From contig NC_063063.1 of NCBI RefSeq assembly GCF_018812025.1, positions 5,558,942 to 5,622,941 of the forward strand: 64,000 nt of DNA. The letters run 5' to 3'. The notes beneath the pieces were generated by a model. The model ran no database searches. It was not told where the DNA came from and worked only from the letters and a program-made list of their open reading frames with translations. The DNA comes from Megalobrama amblycephala. Lineage: Eukaryota > Chordata > Actinopteri > Cypriniformes > Xenocyprididae. Shown piece by piece: positions 26,819 to 37,919 of the stretch (positions within the stretch are counted from its first letter, which is position 1; each line of letters starts with the position of its first letter). Made by a program: the position numbers and the translations under genes.

Positions 26819-26872
26819 GAAGCCACTGTGCCTACTGGATCTGGAAAAAATTAACAGAGGCTTTGGTGATAA
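26819..26872 (+). other. Exon-like 54-nt segment, function unknown
   Basis: It is bounded by a good acceptor (CACTAACATAG) and a strong donor (GTAAGT), and one frame reads KPLCLLDLEKINRGFGDK without a stop. No partner exons or homologous protein were recognised, so it may be chance or part of a non-coding transcript. Confidence 0.2.
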
Positions 26873-27249
26873 GTAAGTTTTAAATGCACAAGTAAAACAG
26901 AAACAAACAACATCTCCACACTGTAAACATGTATTCTTTCATTATGCAACATCATGTGCAGTTAAAGTAGTCTGTAAGTAAACTGAAAGACATGCATGCA
27001 TGCAATCACATTGTTAATGGATAAAAAAAATCCCATCCTAGAGACAGTATTCCATAATTAAAGTCATAAAAAGATGCCAAGAGATATCATTGGTTTAGTT
27101 CTGCATGTAGGCACTTAAAACCTAAATTCAATATATAATATAATATAATACAATTTAATAGTATTTTTCATGATTAAAAAAAAAAAAAAATCAGCTATAT
27201 ATAGTCAAATCGACCAATCATATCATTATGTATATCATTATGTATATCA

Positions 27250-27259
27250 TTTATATACA

Positions 27260-27312
<53 letters not shown>
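27250..27312. repeat. (TA)n microsatellite
   Basis: Mostly uninterrupted TA dinucleotides. Another short (TA)n at 27399-27414 abuts the neighbouring MITE. Confidence 0.9.
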
Positions 27313-27317
<5 letters not shown>

Positions 27318-27414
27318 ATAATGTAACTTTTATGTTAGATGTGATTAATCGATTTGACAGCACATATATTAGTGCTTTCAAATTGATTAATCGCATCATA
27401 TATATATATATATA

Positions 27415-27781
27415 GTCAAACCAAAATTTATTCAGACACCTTGAACATTTCATTCATTAATACAGTTTATTCACTATAGTTTAAAAAAAAAAAATGGTAA
27501 TAAAATATGACAAGATCTCAGGGTTAAACTGCCAGAAAAATTAATCTTAATTATGTCAGAAAACACTTATGCAAAACATGGTCAGGTCAAAGTGAGTAAT
27601 TTTTGGGTTCCAAATTTTTATCAATTTTACAGGTAGTCCACTGTATGAAGAATTTTTGGGTATAATATGTCACAGTTTATTTTGCTATCCTCACTTACAT
27701 AAATGAACTATAGTGTCCTGCACCCACTAGTAAAAATGTATCAAAAATATCAAAAATGTCTGAATAATTTTTGGTTTGACT
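27415..27781. mobile_element. Tc1/mariner-type MITE inserted in a TA array
   Basis: The left end GTCAAACCAAAATTTATTCA and the right end TGAATAATTTTTGGTTTGAC are inverted repeats. TATATA sequence lies on both sides, consistent with TA target choice. About 365 bp, no coding capacity. Confidence 0.8.
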
Positions 27782-28761
27782 GTATATATGTATATAGATG
27801 TGATTAATCACAATTAATCAATTTGAAAGCAATGATATATATATATATATATTTATGTGTGACTAATTTAAAAAAAAAAATATCCATTTGTAAATTGATC
27901 TAATGTGTAGAATCTGTTCTTTGTTTATCTAAAGCGAGGTTTTGGTAGGACGTTAATGTATAGCTCCAAGTATATGATATAGTTAAATGGTGCAATAACT
28001 CACTTTAAGATGAATGATCCCTATAACAGCAGTCATAAGAACAATGTACAGCCATACTGTATCTACAGAGCATGACTGAGGGACCTTTGAACATAAGATC
28101 TGAATGAAAGTTACTTAGTGAATGGGCCAGCCTCCTTTAGACCCATTCACAGATAACAAGATATGCAGGGAGGCGCCAGAATATGAAGACTTGAAATAAT
28201 CTTGGAAAGATCTGAGTGATAATTACAGCCACATAAATTCATCATAGTCATTCGAGAGGATGCATCTCGAAAAGTTCTCCTCTGACAACAATTCAATTCA
28301 ATGTCTCATGATGCAAACCAACCTTTCATACTTAAGAGTTTCTAAAAAAATCAAGAAGGTGGAGCACATTTTATAGCCTAACATTTTTAGTTTTTCTGCT
28401 TAAAAATTGCACATCAATTCAATGTGTTATTCAATGTGCCATTTCTTTGTAATTGTTTCTAGCAATTTCTGAGTGACAATAGTTCCTATACCAAATTTCT
28501 TATCAGTGTAGATGAGAATGGAACCATTTTTATACAAAAAACTAAAACCACAGGACAGTTCAAAAGAGTTTAAATGATATTTTGTATCCACCCATCCTGT
28601 ACATGCCATCTGAGGTATATTCTAAAGAGTGCCCAGCAAAAATGTTTGCCGAACCATTGCATTTGCCTTGAAAGTCGGTTGCGATGCAAAACCGTATCAG
28701 TCAAACACTATGGTTTACCATTCACCAAAGTTTTGCACGAATATTGCACTACATGTCCTTT

Positions 28762-31700
28762 TCATGCTTGTTTTTTTTGTGAAATCCAAGATATCGCTCC
28801 AGGAACAAGAGCAGTGGGAAGCACCAAAGCTACAGCACACTTGCCGAATGACAGAAGGTAGAAAAGTAACTGGTTGCTCGAGGAAAACGTCATCTTATCC
28901 AGGAGCTGCAGCAACACCAATGATACACCAATACATCCTGTCCTGTAAGAGGCGCCGCTGTGTTTCTTGCTTCTCGTTTCATTGTAGCGTGACAAGTGAA
29001 GACCAAGTCCCAGACCAAACAGGGTGCCCATGTTCCTCAACAGGCTAGCAAAGGGGGTGGTGTCCATAAGGACCCAGTCTGGACTGACGCACCATTTCTG
29101 GGCCTTTGCCAATGTCCAGAGCAGATCCACACCCAGAGCTTTCAGAAGCACATAGAAGCCCGCCGCGAAGAAGAGCAGGAACAGCGTGACACTGAAGTAA
29201 TTTTTCAGATTTGCGTTGTAGATCCACTGCACTCTGGAGAATGTTTCTGCTACAATTATACCTGGAAATAAAAGACCAACAGCTGTCAGAGCTTCTGGAA
29301 GCAACATAAAACGCTGATGCACTGTAAAATGAATTTAGAGATGCTCATTTTTTTCCAGGATCTATTAATTTATTCAGAAATACATTAAAAATGTCATTCG
29401 TACATACAGTGTAATGACTTGAATACACCTCTTGAATGATAATCATGTTTTTAATTTCTCAAATAAAAATCATTTTGATATCATAGGGGATATAAAGTAA
29501 AAAGCCAAAAATGGGCGGTACAACTGCCCTAATATCATGATAAACGAGAAAGAAAATTAATAGGATGAAATTCTTGGAAATAGTTGAGTAGTTTGCCTTA
29601 ATCATTTATTTTTATTTTTTAAGAATTGTTTTTTTTTTTTTTTTTTTTTTACAAAACTGCTTCACTGCTTATTATTTAAAAACCTTTAGCTTCCAAATAG
29701 CTGCGAATACGCAGTCATGTGACCTTGACCCTTATATGAAAAGTTCAGGTCAGGGTTATTATAGATAACTAAAATTAAAACTAAAAGATAAACTGATACT
29801 TGAAATAAAATAAACATGAACTAACTTTAAAAACATTAAACCTATTTTATTTCAGCTAGTTGCCAAAGCAACATTTCTCATTTTCATTTAATTTGATATA
29901 GTAAAATATCTCAAATTGAAATACAAAATGAATAAAAACGATATAGACAAAAAAGACAAAAATGAATAGAAACCATAGAGACAATAAGAAGACAAAAATA
30001 CACAACAAAATTACTAAAACTTTAACTAAAATGGAAAATACAAAAATAAAAACTGTTAATAAAACTCAAAATATTAAAAAATAATTATAGTATATCAATG
30101 ATACTAAAATAATTCATGTTGAAAATTGTCATGTGGTGTGACTCCTAAAAATGTAATATTTATGAATTACTAATTCATGATATTTGTTAAATTAATTAAA
30201 TAAATAAATAAATAAATAAATATTACAAAACATTTTTGAAAATAATGATTAAAATGTGATATAAACACACGATTTCTTGGTTACACCACATGACATTTTT
30301 GCAGTCATTACATTTTTTATTTTCTTTAAAATTGTATATATGTTAATAAAACTCAAAATATTAAAAAATAATTATAGTATATCAATGATACTAAAATAAC
30401 ACTGGTTCATGTTGAAAATTGTCATGTGGTGTGACTCCTAAAAATGTAATATTTATGAATTACTAATTCATGATAGTTGTTAAATTAAATAAATAAATAA
30501 ATAAATATTACAAAACATTTTTGAAAATAATGATTAAAATGTGATATAAACACACGATTTCTTGGTTACACCACATGACATTTTTGCAGTCATTACATTT
30601 TTTATTTTCTTTAAAATTGTATATATGTTAATAAAACTCAAAATATTAAAAAATAATTATAGTATATCAATGATACTAAAATAACACTGGTTCATGTTGA
30701 AAATTGTCATGTGGTGTGACTCCTAAAAATGTAATATTTATGAATTACTAATTCATGATATTTGTTAAATTAATTAAATAAATAAATAAATATTACAAAA
30801 CATTTTTGAAAATAATGATTAAAATGTGATATAAACACACGATTTCTTGGTTACACCACATGACATTTTTGCAGTCATTACATTTTTTATTTTCTTTAAA
30901 ATTGTATATATGTTAATAAAACTCAAAATATTAAAAAATAATTATAGTATATCAATGATACTAAAATAACACTGGTTCATGTTGAAAATTGTCATGTGGT
31001 GTGACTCCTAAAAATGTAATATTTATGAATTACTAATTCATGATATTTGTTAAATTAATTAAATAAATAAATAAATATTACAAAACATTTTTGAAAATAA
31101 TGATTAAGATGTGATATAAACACACGATTTCTTGGTTACACCACATGACATTTTTGCAGTCATTACATTTTTTATTTTCTTTAAAATTGTATATATATAT
31201 GTTTTTCTAAACCAACATGAATGCACATTTTAAAGAATTAAAAAAGAAAAAAATTCATTTTTTCCATCATGGACATTCTATGCCATTGACCAACTGACGA
31301 AAAAAAGAAGACATCTACCTGAAATAACTCCGCTGATAACTTGGTGTGGGAAATGGGCTGCCAGAAAGACTCTAGACATGCACACCAGTAACTCCACCAA
31401 ACCCAGAAGCATCCAGAGCATCAACTGTAAAAATCTAAAAGCAGACAATAGCGTATATTGAAACATTACACCCATAAAACAGTCGTTTCCTTCAGATGAC
31501 CATCAGGCACAGATCTACTTTGCTCAAACTCACCTATAACTTAAAGGAGGTATTTTTCTTTCAGCAACAATGGAAAGCACTGCTGTAACCATTACATACC
31601 CAACTCCTGCAGAACCCATGGCATGACCCGACGGGCTCCCTGATGAACGACAACCAAACCAGCATTGTGGTGAACACCAGTGTTGGGGAAATTTAAGCAT

Positions 31701-33600
31701 TACAATATTGCATTACTTCCTTAAAAAAGTAACTAATTGCATTACTTAGTTACTTTTTATGGAAAGTAATGGATTACTTTACCTTTTCCTATTTACTATT
31801 TGCTTGAAAAAGTAATCCGATTACATAACTCACGTTACTTGTAATGTGTTACCCTGAACACAGGGCAAAGGTTAATCAGACATGAATCCTTACAGATTAC
31901 AGAAAATATCAAATCAGAGATTGTGTGGAAAAACAATTGCTGTTTGATCAGAGATACATCTGTTCAGGAACTTTCCCAGTTGCAACCAGCCTAAAGTGGT
32001 TTGCTGGTTTCTCAGGCTGGTTTATTGGTTGATTTTAGAAGGGTTTTGGACACTTTCAGCTTGTCAGACAGGGAGACCAGCTAAAACCAGCTTAAACCAG
32101 ATAAGACCAGCTTAGGAAAATACCAGCAGACATTTAGATAAAATATCAGGCTATTTATGAGCCAATTTAATTGGTCTAGAGTACTAATTCAGGTCAAGAA
32201 TGAATGAATACTCGCCAGCAATATGTATAATATTACTAGTAAGTAATATGTGTGGCTTCATTCAAAGACGGCCCTTGAACTGGAACAGTACGATAACGAG
32301 AAGCCAGATCCATTTCCACATGAGAGATTAGATCAGCAACCTTGCTTCAATTACTACCGGTATAATGTTATTTGGAGCTGTAATTCATTCATAGCATATA
32401 AAGGGATGTAATATACAGTGAGCCAGATATTACTGCAAAATAAAAATGGTAAACTTTTATTTAGCAATACTGGACCGACTTATTGTATATTATTCTGCTT
32501 ATTAAATGACAACTTACCAAAATAAATTAATAAACAGACATGAAATACCGATTTGAGTTTAAATCAATTTTATTGTGTGAGAAGAAAGAGACTGTAGAGA
32601 AAAGCGAGAGATCAAAACTACAAAGTACAAAACTATTTGACCATAGAAAGCTGTGATTGACCAATCAAAATCGAGCATTTCAGATAGCTGTGCAATAAAT
32701 ATTGTAATATACCTGGTCCAGTTTCACAAGTGATGGAGAATTGTTGCAGTTCAGGATGTTTTATAGGGCCGTAAAACTTAGTCTCATTCACCCACCAGTA
32801 CGGCCTCTCACCGAAAAGCACCCTATGAATAGATCACAAAACTGCAGCATCATCATCATCAGCAAAAAAAAAATTATTTAAATCATTTATTTGAAGAGGG
32901 AGAATAGGAGTACAAAGATAACATAGAACAAAATAATATTTATTTAATAAATAATAACTTACATAATGCATGTTTAATATTAATAGAAAAAAATAAAAAT
33001 ATATATTTAATTTATATTCTTTCTGTTCCCACTTCATATTACGTATAATATGGGTAAGGGACAGGTTTGGTGGTATGGGTAGGTTTAAGGGTCAATGAAA
33101 GGGTCTAATTACAGATTAATTACAAATTAATTACAGCTGTAATTACATGCAGGGTTTTTTTTTTTTAAATATAAGTACAGTGTAAAGACATATGTACACA
33201 ATAGGTGCATTGTATTCTTAATTTAAAAGTCACTGCATACTAGTAGTAAAGAGTTTTAACATAAATTGGGTCAATATTTCTGATAATGCAACTTATTATG
33301 TACCAGCATAATCTTGTCACATTATATTTTCTAGTTCGGTGATTTTTTTTTTAAGAACACGCAAACCAAAGAGCATCTCACCACTTCAGGACGAGGTTTA
33401 AGCCAGTCTCCAATCACGGCCACCCAAATGAGTTTAATGGCAACATCTCTACGCAGATGAAACCAAATGGGGAAAAACACAAAGAACGTGGTGTGGAGAT
33501 CCGCCGCCGAGGACACCCACTGAAACAGATTCTCATAGTCCCGGTACTCTGTCTGCAAATGGACAGCTAGGTTCACCCCCCAGCTGTGAAGAAGGTCCAT
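28762..33600 (-). CDS. g6pc1: Glucose-6-phosphatase catalytic subunit, copy 1, with a +1 frameshift in exon 1
   Basis: Exons on the minus strand: 33600-33382, 32822-32713, 31639-31534, 31434-31319, 29261-28762. Exons 2-4 have exactly the human exon lengths (110, 106, 116 nt). The sum is 1051 nt, one too many. In exon 1 the segment GDWL is followed by AAACCTCG at about 33406-33412, where copy 2 has AATTTG and an AAC codon would be expected. The extra A (run of three at 33408-33410) shifts the frame to a premature stop. Without it the product would be 349 aa. Motifs present after it are ERP of the K-x6-RP phosphatase motif, PSGH, and SRVFLAAHFPHQ with the nucleophile His. There are several membrane helices, an NET glycosylation site, and a C-terminal KKQA di-lysine ER retrieval signal. 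The enzyme hydrolyses glucose-6-phosphate in the ER lumen at the end of gluconeogenesis. It is either a recent pseudogene or an assembly indel; everything else is intact. Confidence 0.9.
30055..31200. repeat. Four-copy tandem repeat, 285-287 bp unit, in g6pc1 copy 1 intron 4
   Basis: Units start at 30055, 30342, 30627 and 30912 with GTTAATAAAACTCAAAATAT. Copies are almost identical, differing mainly in the number of AAAT repeats and a 5-base block (ACACTGGTTC present or absent). Each unit contains an inverted pair GTCATGTGGTGTGA and TACACCACATGACA able to form a hairpin about 150 bp apart. The first unit is the most divergent. Confidence 0.95.
31683..32115. repeat. Repeat sequence in g6pc1 copy 1 intron 2
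   Basis: 31683-31870 matches the fish repeat with alternating AAGTAAC/GTTACTT motifs. 32000-32115 is a short degenerate minisatellite with AACCAGC/GCTGGTTT units. The rest of the intron to 32712 is AT-rich without recognised features. Confidence 0.6.
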
Positions 33601-34245
33601 TTCTGCAGCCTGAGATCGGGATGGTCACCCTGGAGAAATGCGCTCGGATGGAGGATGGACACAAGGCGCAGGGATAGGGATCAAACTGGACATACGAAGG
33701 CAACCTGCCAGGTTTCGTCTAATCTCAGACCCAAGTTTTCTGTTCTAGTTGGACTTTATTCAAGGCTAGATGGTTTGGTTTTGTTTGCATGTTGGCCGGG
33801 GCCCTCGATTTCATGACCTTTCACCTGTGATGACGCTGATGAGGCAAAGACTGATAAAATGATGAGTGGACACACTGATTAGTTTTGTCTTTGGTTTCAT
33901 GAAGTGTGATGTCACTGCGATGACATCTTAAAGTGACGCATTTAACGAAAATGATATGGATCTGTCTGGCTTTTGATCCTTTGTCACTCTGTAAATGGGA
34001 AAGGGAATACATGATATGGTCTTGTTTAAGAAATTCATTGATCCGTTGGTGTTCTGACTTGTGACGTTTTGTTTTGTTTTGTTGTGCTTCATGGTGTTGT
34101 GTTCTTACAAACAGATGTTTTCATTTTCATTGGGCTCTTCCCTTGTGAAAAAGAAGTACACTTTAGCATACACAAAAAAGGGTACTTATTACAGAAATAA
34201 CTTTAAAAGAATATATACTTAAGCGTGTGAAAAATGAAAAATCAT
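33601..34245. other. 5' flank of g6pc1 copy 1
   Basis: This is the region before the copy 1 start codon, and promoter elements are expected here. No TATA box comparable to that of copy 2 was found on the minus strand within about 150 bp. Confidence 0.35.
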
Positions 34246-34504
34246 AAGATAAGTGAAAATTATCCCATGATTTATTCACCCTCAAGCCAACCTAGGTGTA
34301 TATGACGAACACAATCAGAGATATATTTAAAACGCTTCCACGCTTTGTAATTGTTGTGAATGGCGCTCATGATTTTGAAACCCAAAAAAGTGCATCCATC
34401 CATCATAAAAATATGATGGATGAGAACACGGAAGTGCAGAGGATAGAGCAAAACAAAACACTGATCATGAGTTAGAAGTCTAAAACAAGAATTTTTAAAG
34501 AGAA

Positions 34505-34768
34505 ATGTCGGAGGATTATGATATAAGAGAAGAGGAGCTTGAGTTTGTTGCACAGCCATATTTATTTGAACCGCAAGAGGCGTCAAAGCTTACGCTACTC
34601 CTACATTCTGTGTCATACGTCGCGTCATGGGATACTCTTGTGGCGCAAGTCGACTTGCGCAGCATGCGTACGGTCATCTGCCGGAAGCTAGTTATTTTAG
34701 TTTATAAATCTTTAAATATGGATTTTTTTCTTACAATAAACCCAGCCGCATGTACAGAAGAGGATTAG
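34505..34768 (+). other. Transposon-associated open frame, 87 aa
   Basis: The frame starts MSEDYDIREEELEFV and contains AQPYLFEPQEAS. The PYLFEP motif after an acidic stretch is familiar from fish transposon-derived proteins annotated as P2X7-like, but the conserved cysteine region of those proteins is missing. Probably a remnant of an autonomous relative, not a host gene. Confidence 0.4.
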
Positions 34769-36309
34769 GGCCAAGCAATAATAAAAAAATAAAACCATTT
34801 CAAGATTAAAGTTGTTCAATTTCGAGAAAAAACTCGTTAAATTTTGAGAAAAAAGTCGAAATAAAATGTTGAGAATAAACTCGTCAAATTACGAGAAAAA
34901 ACTTGTTAAATTTCAAGAAAAAAGTCGAGATAAAATGTTGAGAATAAAGTCATTAAATTACGAGAAAAAAATCGTTAGATTATGAGAACAAATTCGTTAA
35001 ATTATGAGAAAAAAAGTTGTTAAATTTCGAGAAAAAAAGTCGAGATAAAATGTTGAGAATAAAGTCATTAAATTACGAGAAAAAAGTCATTAAATTATGA
35101 GAACAAATTCATAATTTAACGAATTTGTTCTCGTAATTTAACGAATAAGTTTATTCTCAACATTTTATCTCGACTTTTTTCTTGAAATTTAACGTAATTT
35201 TTCTCATAATTTAACGAATTTGTTCTCATAATTTAACGAATACGTTTATTCTCAACATTTTATCTCGACTTTTTTCTCGAAATTTAACAACATTTTTCTC
35301 ATAATTTAACGAATTTGTTCTCCTAATTTAACGACTTTTTTCTCATAATTTACTGAGTTAATTCTCAACATTTTATATCGACTTTTTTCTCGAAATTTAA
35401 CGACATTTTTCTCATAATTTAACGAATTTGTTCTCGTAATTTAACGACTTTTTTCTCATAATTTACTGAGTTAATTCTCAACATTTTATCTCGACTTTTT
35501 TCTCGAAATTTAACGACATTTTTCTCATAATTTAACGAATTTGTTCTCGTAATTTAACGACTTTTTTCTCATAATTTAATGAGTTTATTAACATTTTATC
35601 TCGACTTTTTTCTCGAAATTTAACGACATTTTTCTCATAATTTAATGAGTTTATTCTTAACATTTTATCTCGACTTTTTTCTCTAAATTTAACGACTTTT
35701 TTCTCATAATTTAACAAGTTTATTCTCGTAATTTAACGAGTTTATTCTCAACATTTGATCTTGACTTTTTTCTTGAAATTTAATGAGTTCTTTTTCATAA
35801 TTTAATGAGTTTATTCTCAACATTTTATCTCGACCTTTTTCTTGAAATTTAACGACATTTTTCTCATAATTTAATGAATTTGTTCTCGTAATTTAACGAC
35901 TTTTTTCTCATAATTTAACAAGTTTATTCTCAACATTTTATCTCGACTTTTTTCTTGAAATTTAACGACTTTTTTCTCATAATTTAATGAGTTTATTCTC
36001 AACATTTTATCTCGACTTTTTTCTCTAAATTTAACGACATTTTTCTCATAATTTAACAAATTTGTTCTCGTAATTTAACGACTTTTTTCTCATAATTTAA
36101 CAAGTTTATTCTTGTAATTTAACGAGTTTATTCTCAACATTTGATCTCGACTTTTTTCTTGAAATTTAACGAGTTTTTTCTCGTAATTTAATGAGTTTAT
36201 TCTCAACATTTTATCTCGACCTTCGAAATTTAATGATTTTTTTCTCAAAATTTAACAACTTTAATCTCGAGATGGTTTCATTTTTTTTATTATTGCTTGG
36301 CCCTAATCC
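34762..36309. mobile_element. Foldback element with an internal minisatellite, 1.55 kb
   Basis: The termini AGGATTAGGGCCAAGCAATA and the exact complement TATTGCTTGGCCCTAATCCT are inverted. Inside is a run of about 35-45-bp degenerate units built from TTCTCATAATTTAACGA, TTTATCTCGACTTTTTTCTC and GAAATTTAACGAC. The orientation of the units switches near 35108-35120. The left 330 bp are the reverse complement of the long right array. No coding potential: the open frames here are repeats in translation. Confidence 0.9.
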
Positions 36310-36515
36310 TCTTCCATACGTATGGATTACTTTTATGCTGGATGGATGCACTTTTTAGCGCCATTCACTACCATTATAAAGCTTGGAAAAGCCAGAATAT
36401 TTTTAAATATAACTCAGATTGTGTTTGTCTGAAAGAACGTCATATACAGCTAGGATGGCTTAACGGTGAGTAAATCATGGGATAATTTTCATTTTTGGGT
36501 GAACTAACCCTTTAA

Positions 36516-37546
36516 GTCGGACTTAAGTACATCTTTATATGTATTTCATAATTACTTCCATTGTGTTTGAAATATGGTTAAAGTGTACTGCTGAATGTAC
36601 TGACAAGCATTTACAGCAGACTAAATTTTACTTTAATGTAACTTCTATTGAAACACGTATGTGATATTCATATCTATATTTGTAATTGTACATTTTTCTA
36701 ATGATAAACCTGCAACTTTGTACATTTAAAAATATTACATGTGCTTTAGTATGTTCATCAAAATGAATGTGTTGTAAATATGGTCAAAGATGGTCTGCAA
36801 ATATATTTGATCAAGGAAAATATAATTGAACAAATTCCACAAATATCAGCTAGAAAAAGCCTTGCATTGATTACAGTTTAGTTTGTCACTTAAGCTTCAC
36901 AGATCAACTGATGTACTTATGTAACACACGTAAACAAGCAATTCAATGCAAATCAGAAACTGCTTATGTAAGCAGCCAAATGAATGCCTGTCTGAGAGTG
37001 ATAGGTTCCCATTGCTCTGAGATTATCTTCTGAACAGGATTCCCCTTCTTGTTTGGGGAAAATTTTGCCCTAGTTTCTCAAAAGTCATAATGACGTAGGT
37101 CTATAGATTGTTTGTTTTGCCAAAACAAACAACACGTGTTTGTTTGGCAAAAACAAAAAAGAACGAAAAAAAAAAAAAGACTACTAAATACAATAAATAA
37201 AAAATAATAAAAATAAACAAACAAATAACTTGTTTTAAATTAAGAAATAATTTAAATTGCAAAGTATATATACTTTAGGGTGGTATTTGTAAATGACCCC
37301 AATTTAAATAGAAAAAAAACAGAAAAAAATTAGAAAAATTGTTCCTTTTATTTTATTATTATTATTTTTTTTAAAATATGCTCTGGGAAATAATATTGTA
37401 ATGCAAATTTTATTGGTGCTAAAATATGCATCATTTTCTTCATGTAAAATGTAAAAGAAATATTATTTTATTTATTTTTCAAGAATCACCCATAATCTAA
37501 TATTTTATAAATTGTGCAAATAGATGTAGACTTTTTAAAATAATTT

Positions 37547-37549
<3 letters not shown>
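36516..37549. other. AT-rich intergenic sequence between the two g6pc1 copies
   Basis: Non-coding, with many A- and T-runs. No gene, clear transposon end or regulatory motif recognised up to the TA array at 37550. Confidence 0.4.

Positions 37550-37600
<51 letters not shown>
37550..37600. repeat. (TA)n microsatellite upstream of g6pc1 copy 2
   Basis: Uninterrupted TA dinucleotides ending about 240 bp before the TATA box of g6pc1 copy 2. Confidence 0.95.
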
Positions 37601-37605
<5 letters not shown>

Positions 37606-37633
37606 CAATTACAGATGTTGACCGAGGCTGGAT

Positions 37634-37845
37634 GTGTTTTTGAGGTCGCAGATGAGTTCAATGATTCACTGCTACGTCTTTTCTACGTCCCTTTTCTCCT
37701 GAACGTTATCTCTTCTGACAGGACAAACACGCTCTTAACTCTAGCGTTTTTTTCTTCTGTTCCACTCTGTGTTTTATTACACATGTGCAAGGTTCAAAGA
37801 TCGGTTTGTCCATGCGTTGTGGTGGTGGGCCTGCTAGTATAAAAA
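37634..37845 (+). promoter_or_regulatory. g6pc1: g6pc1 copy 2 promoter: TATA box and HNF4-like site
   Basis: TATAAAAA at 37838-37845 lies 75 bp before the start codon, so transcription would start near 37870. AGGTTCAAAGATC at 37790-37802 resembles an HNF4 direct-repeat-1 site. TGTTTTTG near 37634-37641 resembles a FOXO/insulin-response core. HNF4 and FOXO1 control of mammalian G6PC is established; the matches here are by eye. Confidence 0.5.
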
Positions 37846-37919
37846 CCACAGGCAGGTGGTGGAGGACTATCACTCTTGACTAGCTCTACAACACATTCTG
37901 CCTCAGAGAACATCTAAAC

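Larger units (their letters stand above)
25131..28761. other. Intergenic sequence between ptges3l and g6pc1 copy 1
   Basis: It is AT-rich and holds the TTAA-type element 26052-26339, TA arrays and a small MITE at 27415-27781. A stretch of 26370-26880 is of ordinary composition and contains one exon-like segment. The sequence 27880-28760 is free of recognised repeats and may include the g6pc1 copy 1 3' UTR. No further gene recognised. Confidence 0.5.
34246..36515. mobile_element. Fish TTAA-type element hosting an inner foldback element
   Basis: The left end has ATTATCCCATGATTTATTCA and the right end is its complement followed by TTTGGGTGAACTAACCC. Between them, left sequence GAATGGCGCTCATGATTTTG mirrors the right GCGCCATTCACTACC. 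It carries a short open frame (34505-34768) and the foldback minisatellite 34762-36309. Confidence 0.75.

Noticed and set aside
30055..31200. Regular tandem units resembling a CRISPR-like array
   Set aside because: The 285-bp units are repeated head to tail without unique spacers, in a vertebrate intron.
35532..36059. Repetitive open frames rich in NYEKKVVKFREKSRDK on the minus strand
   Set aside because: They are translations of the minisatellite units, without a start context or homologue.
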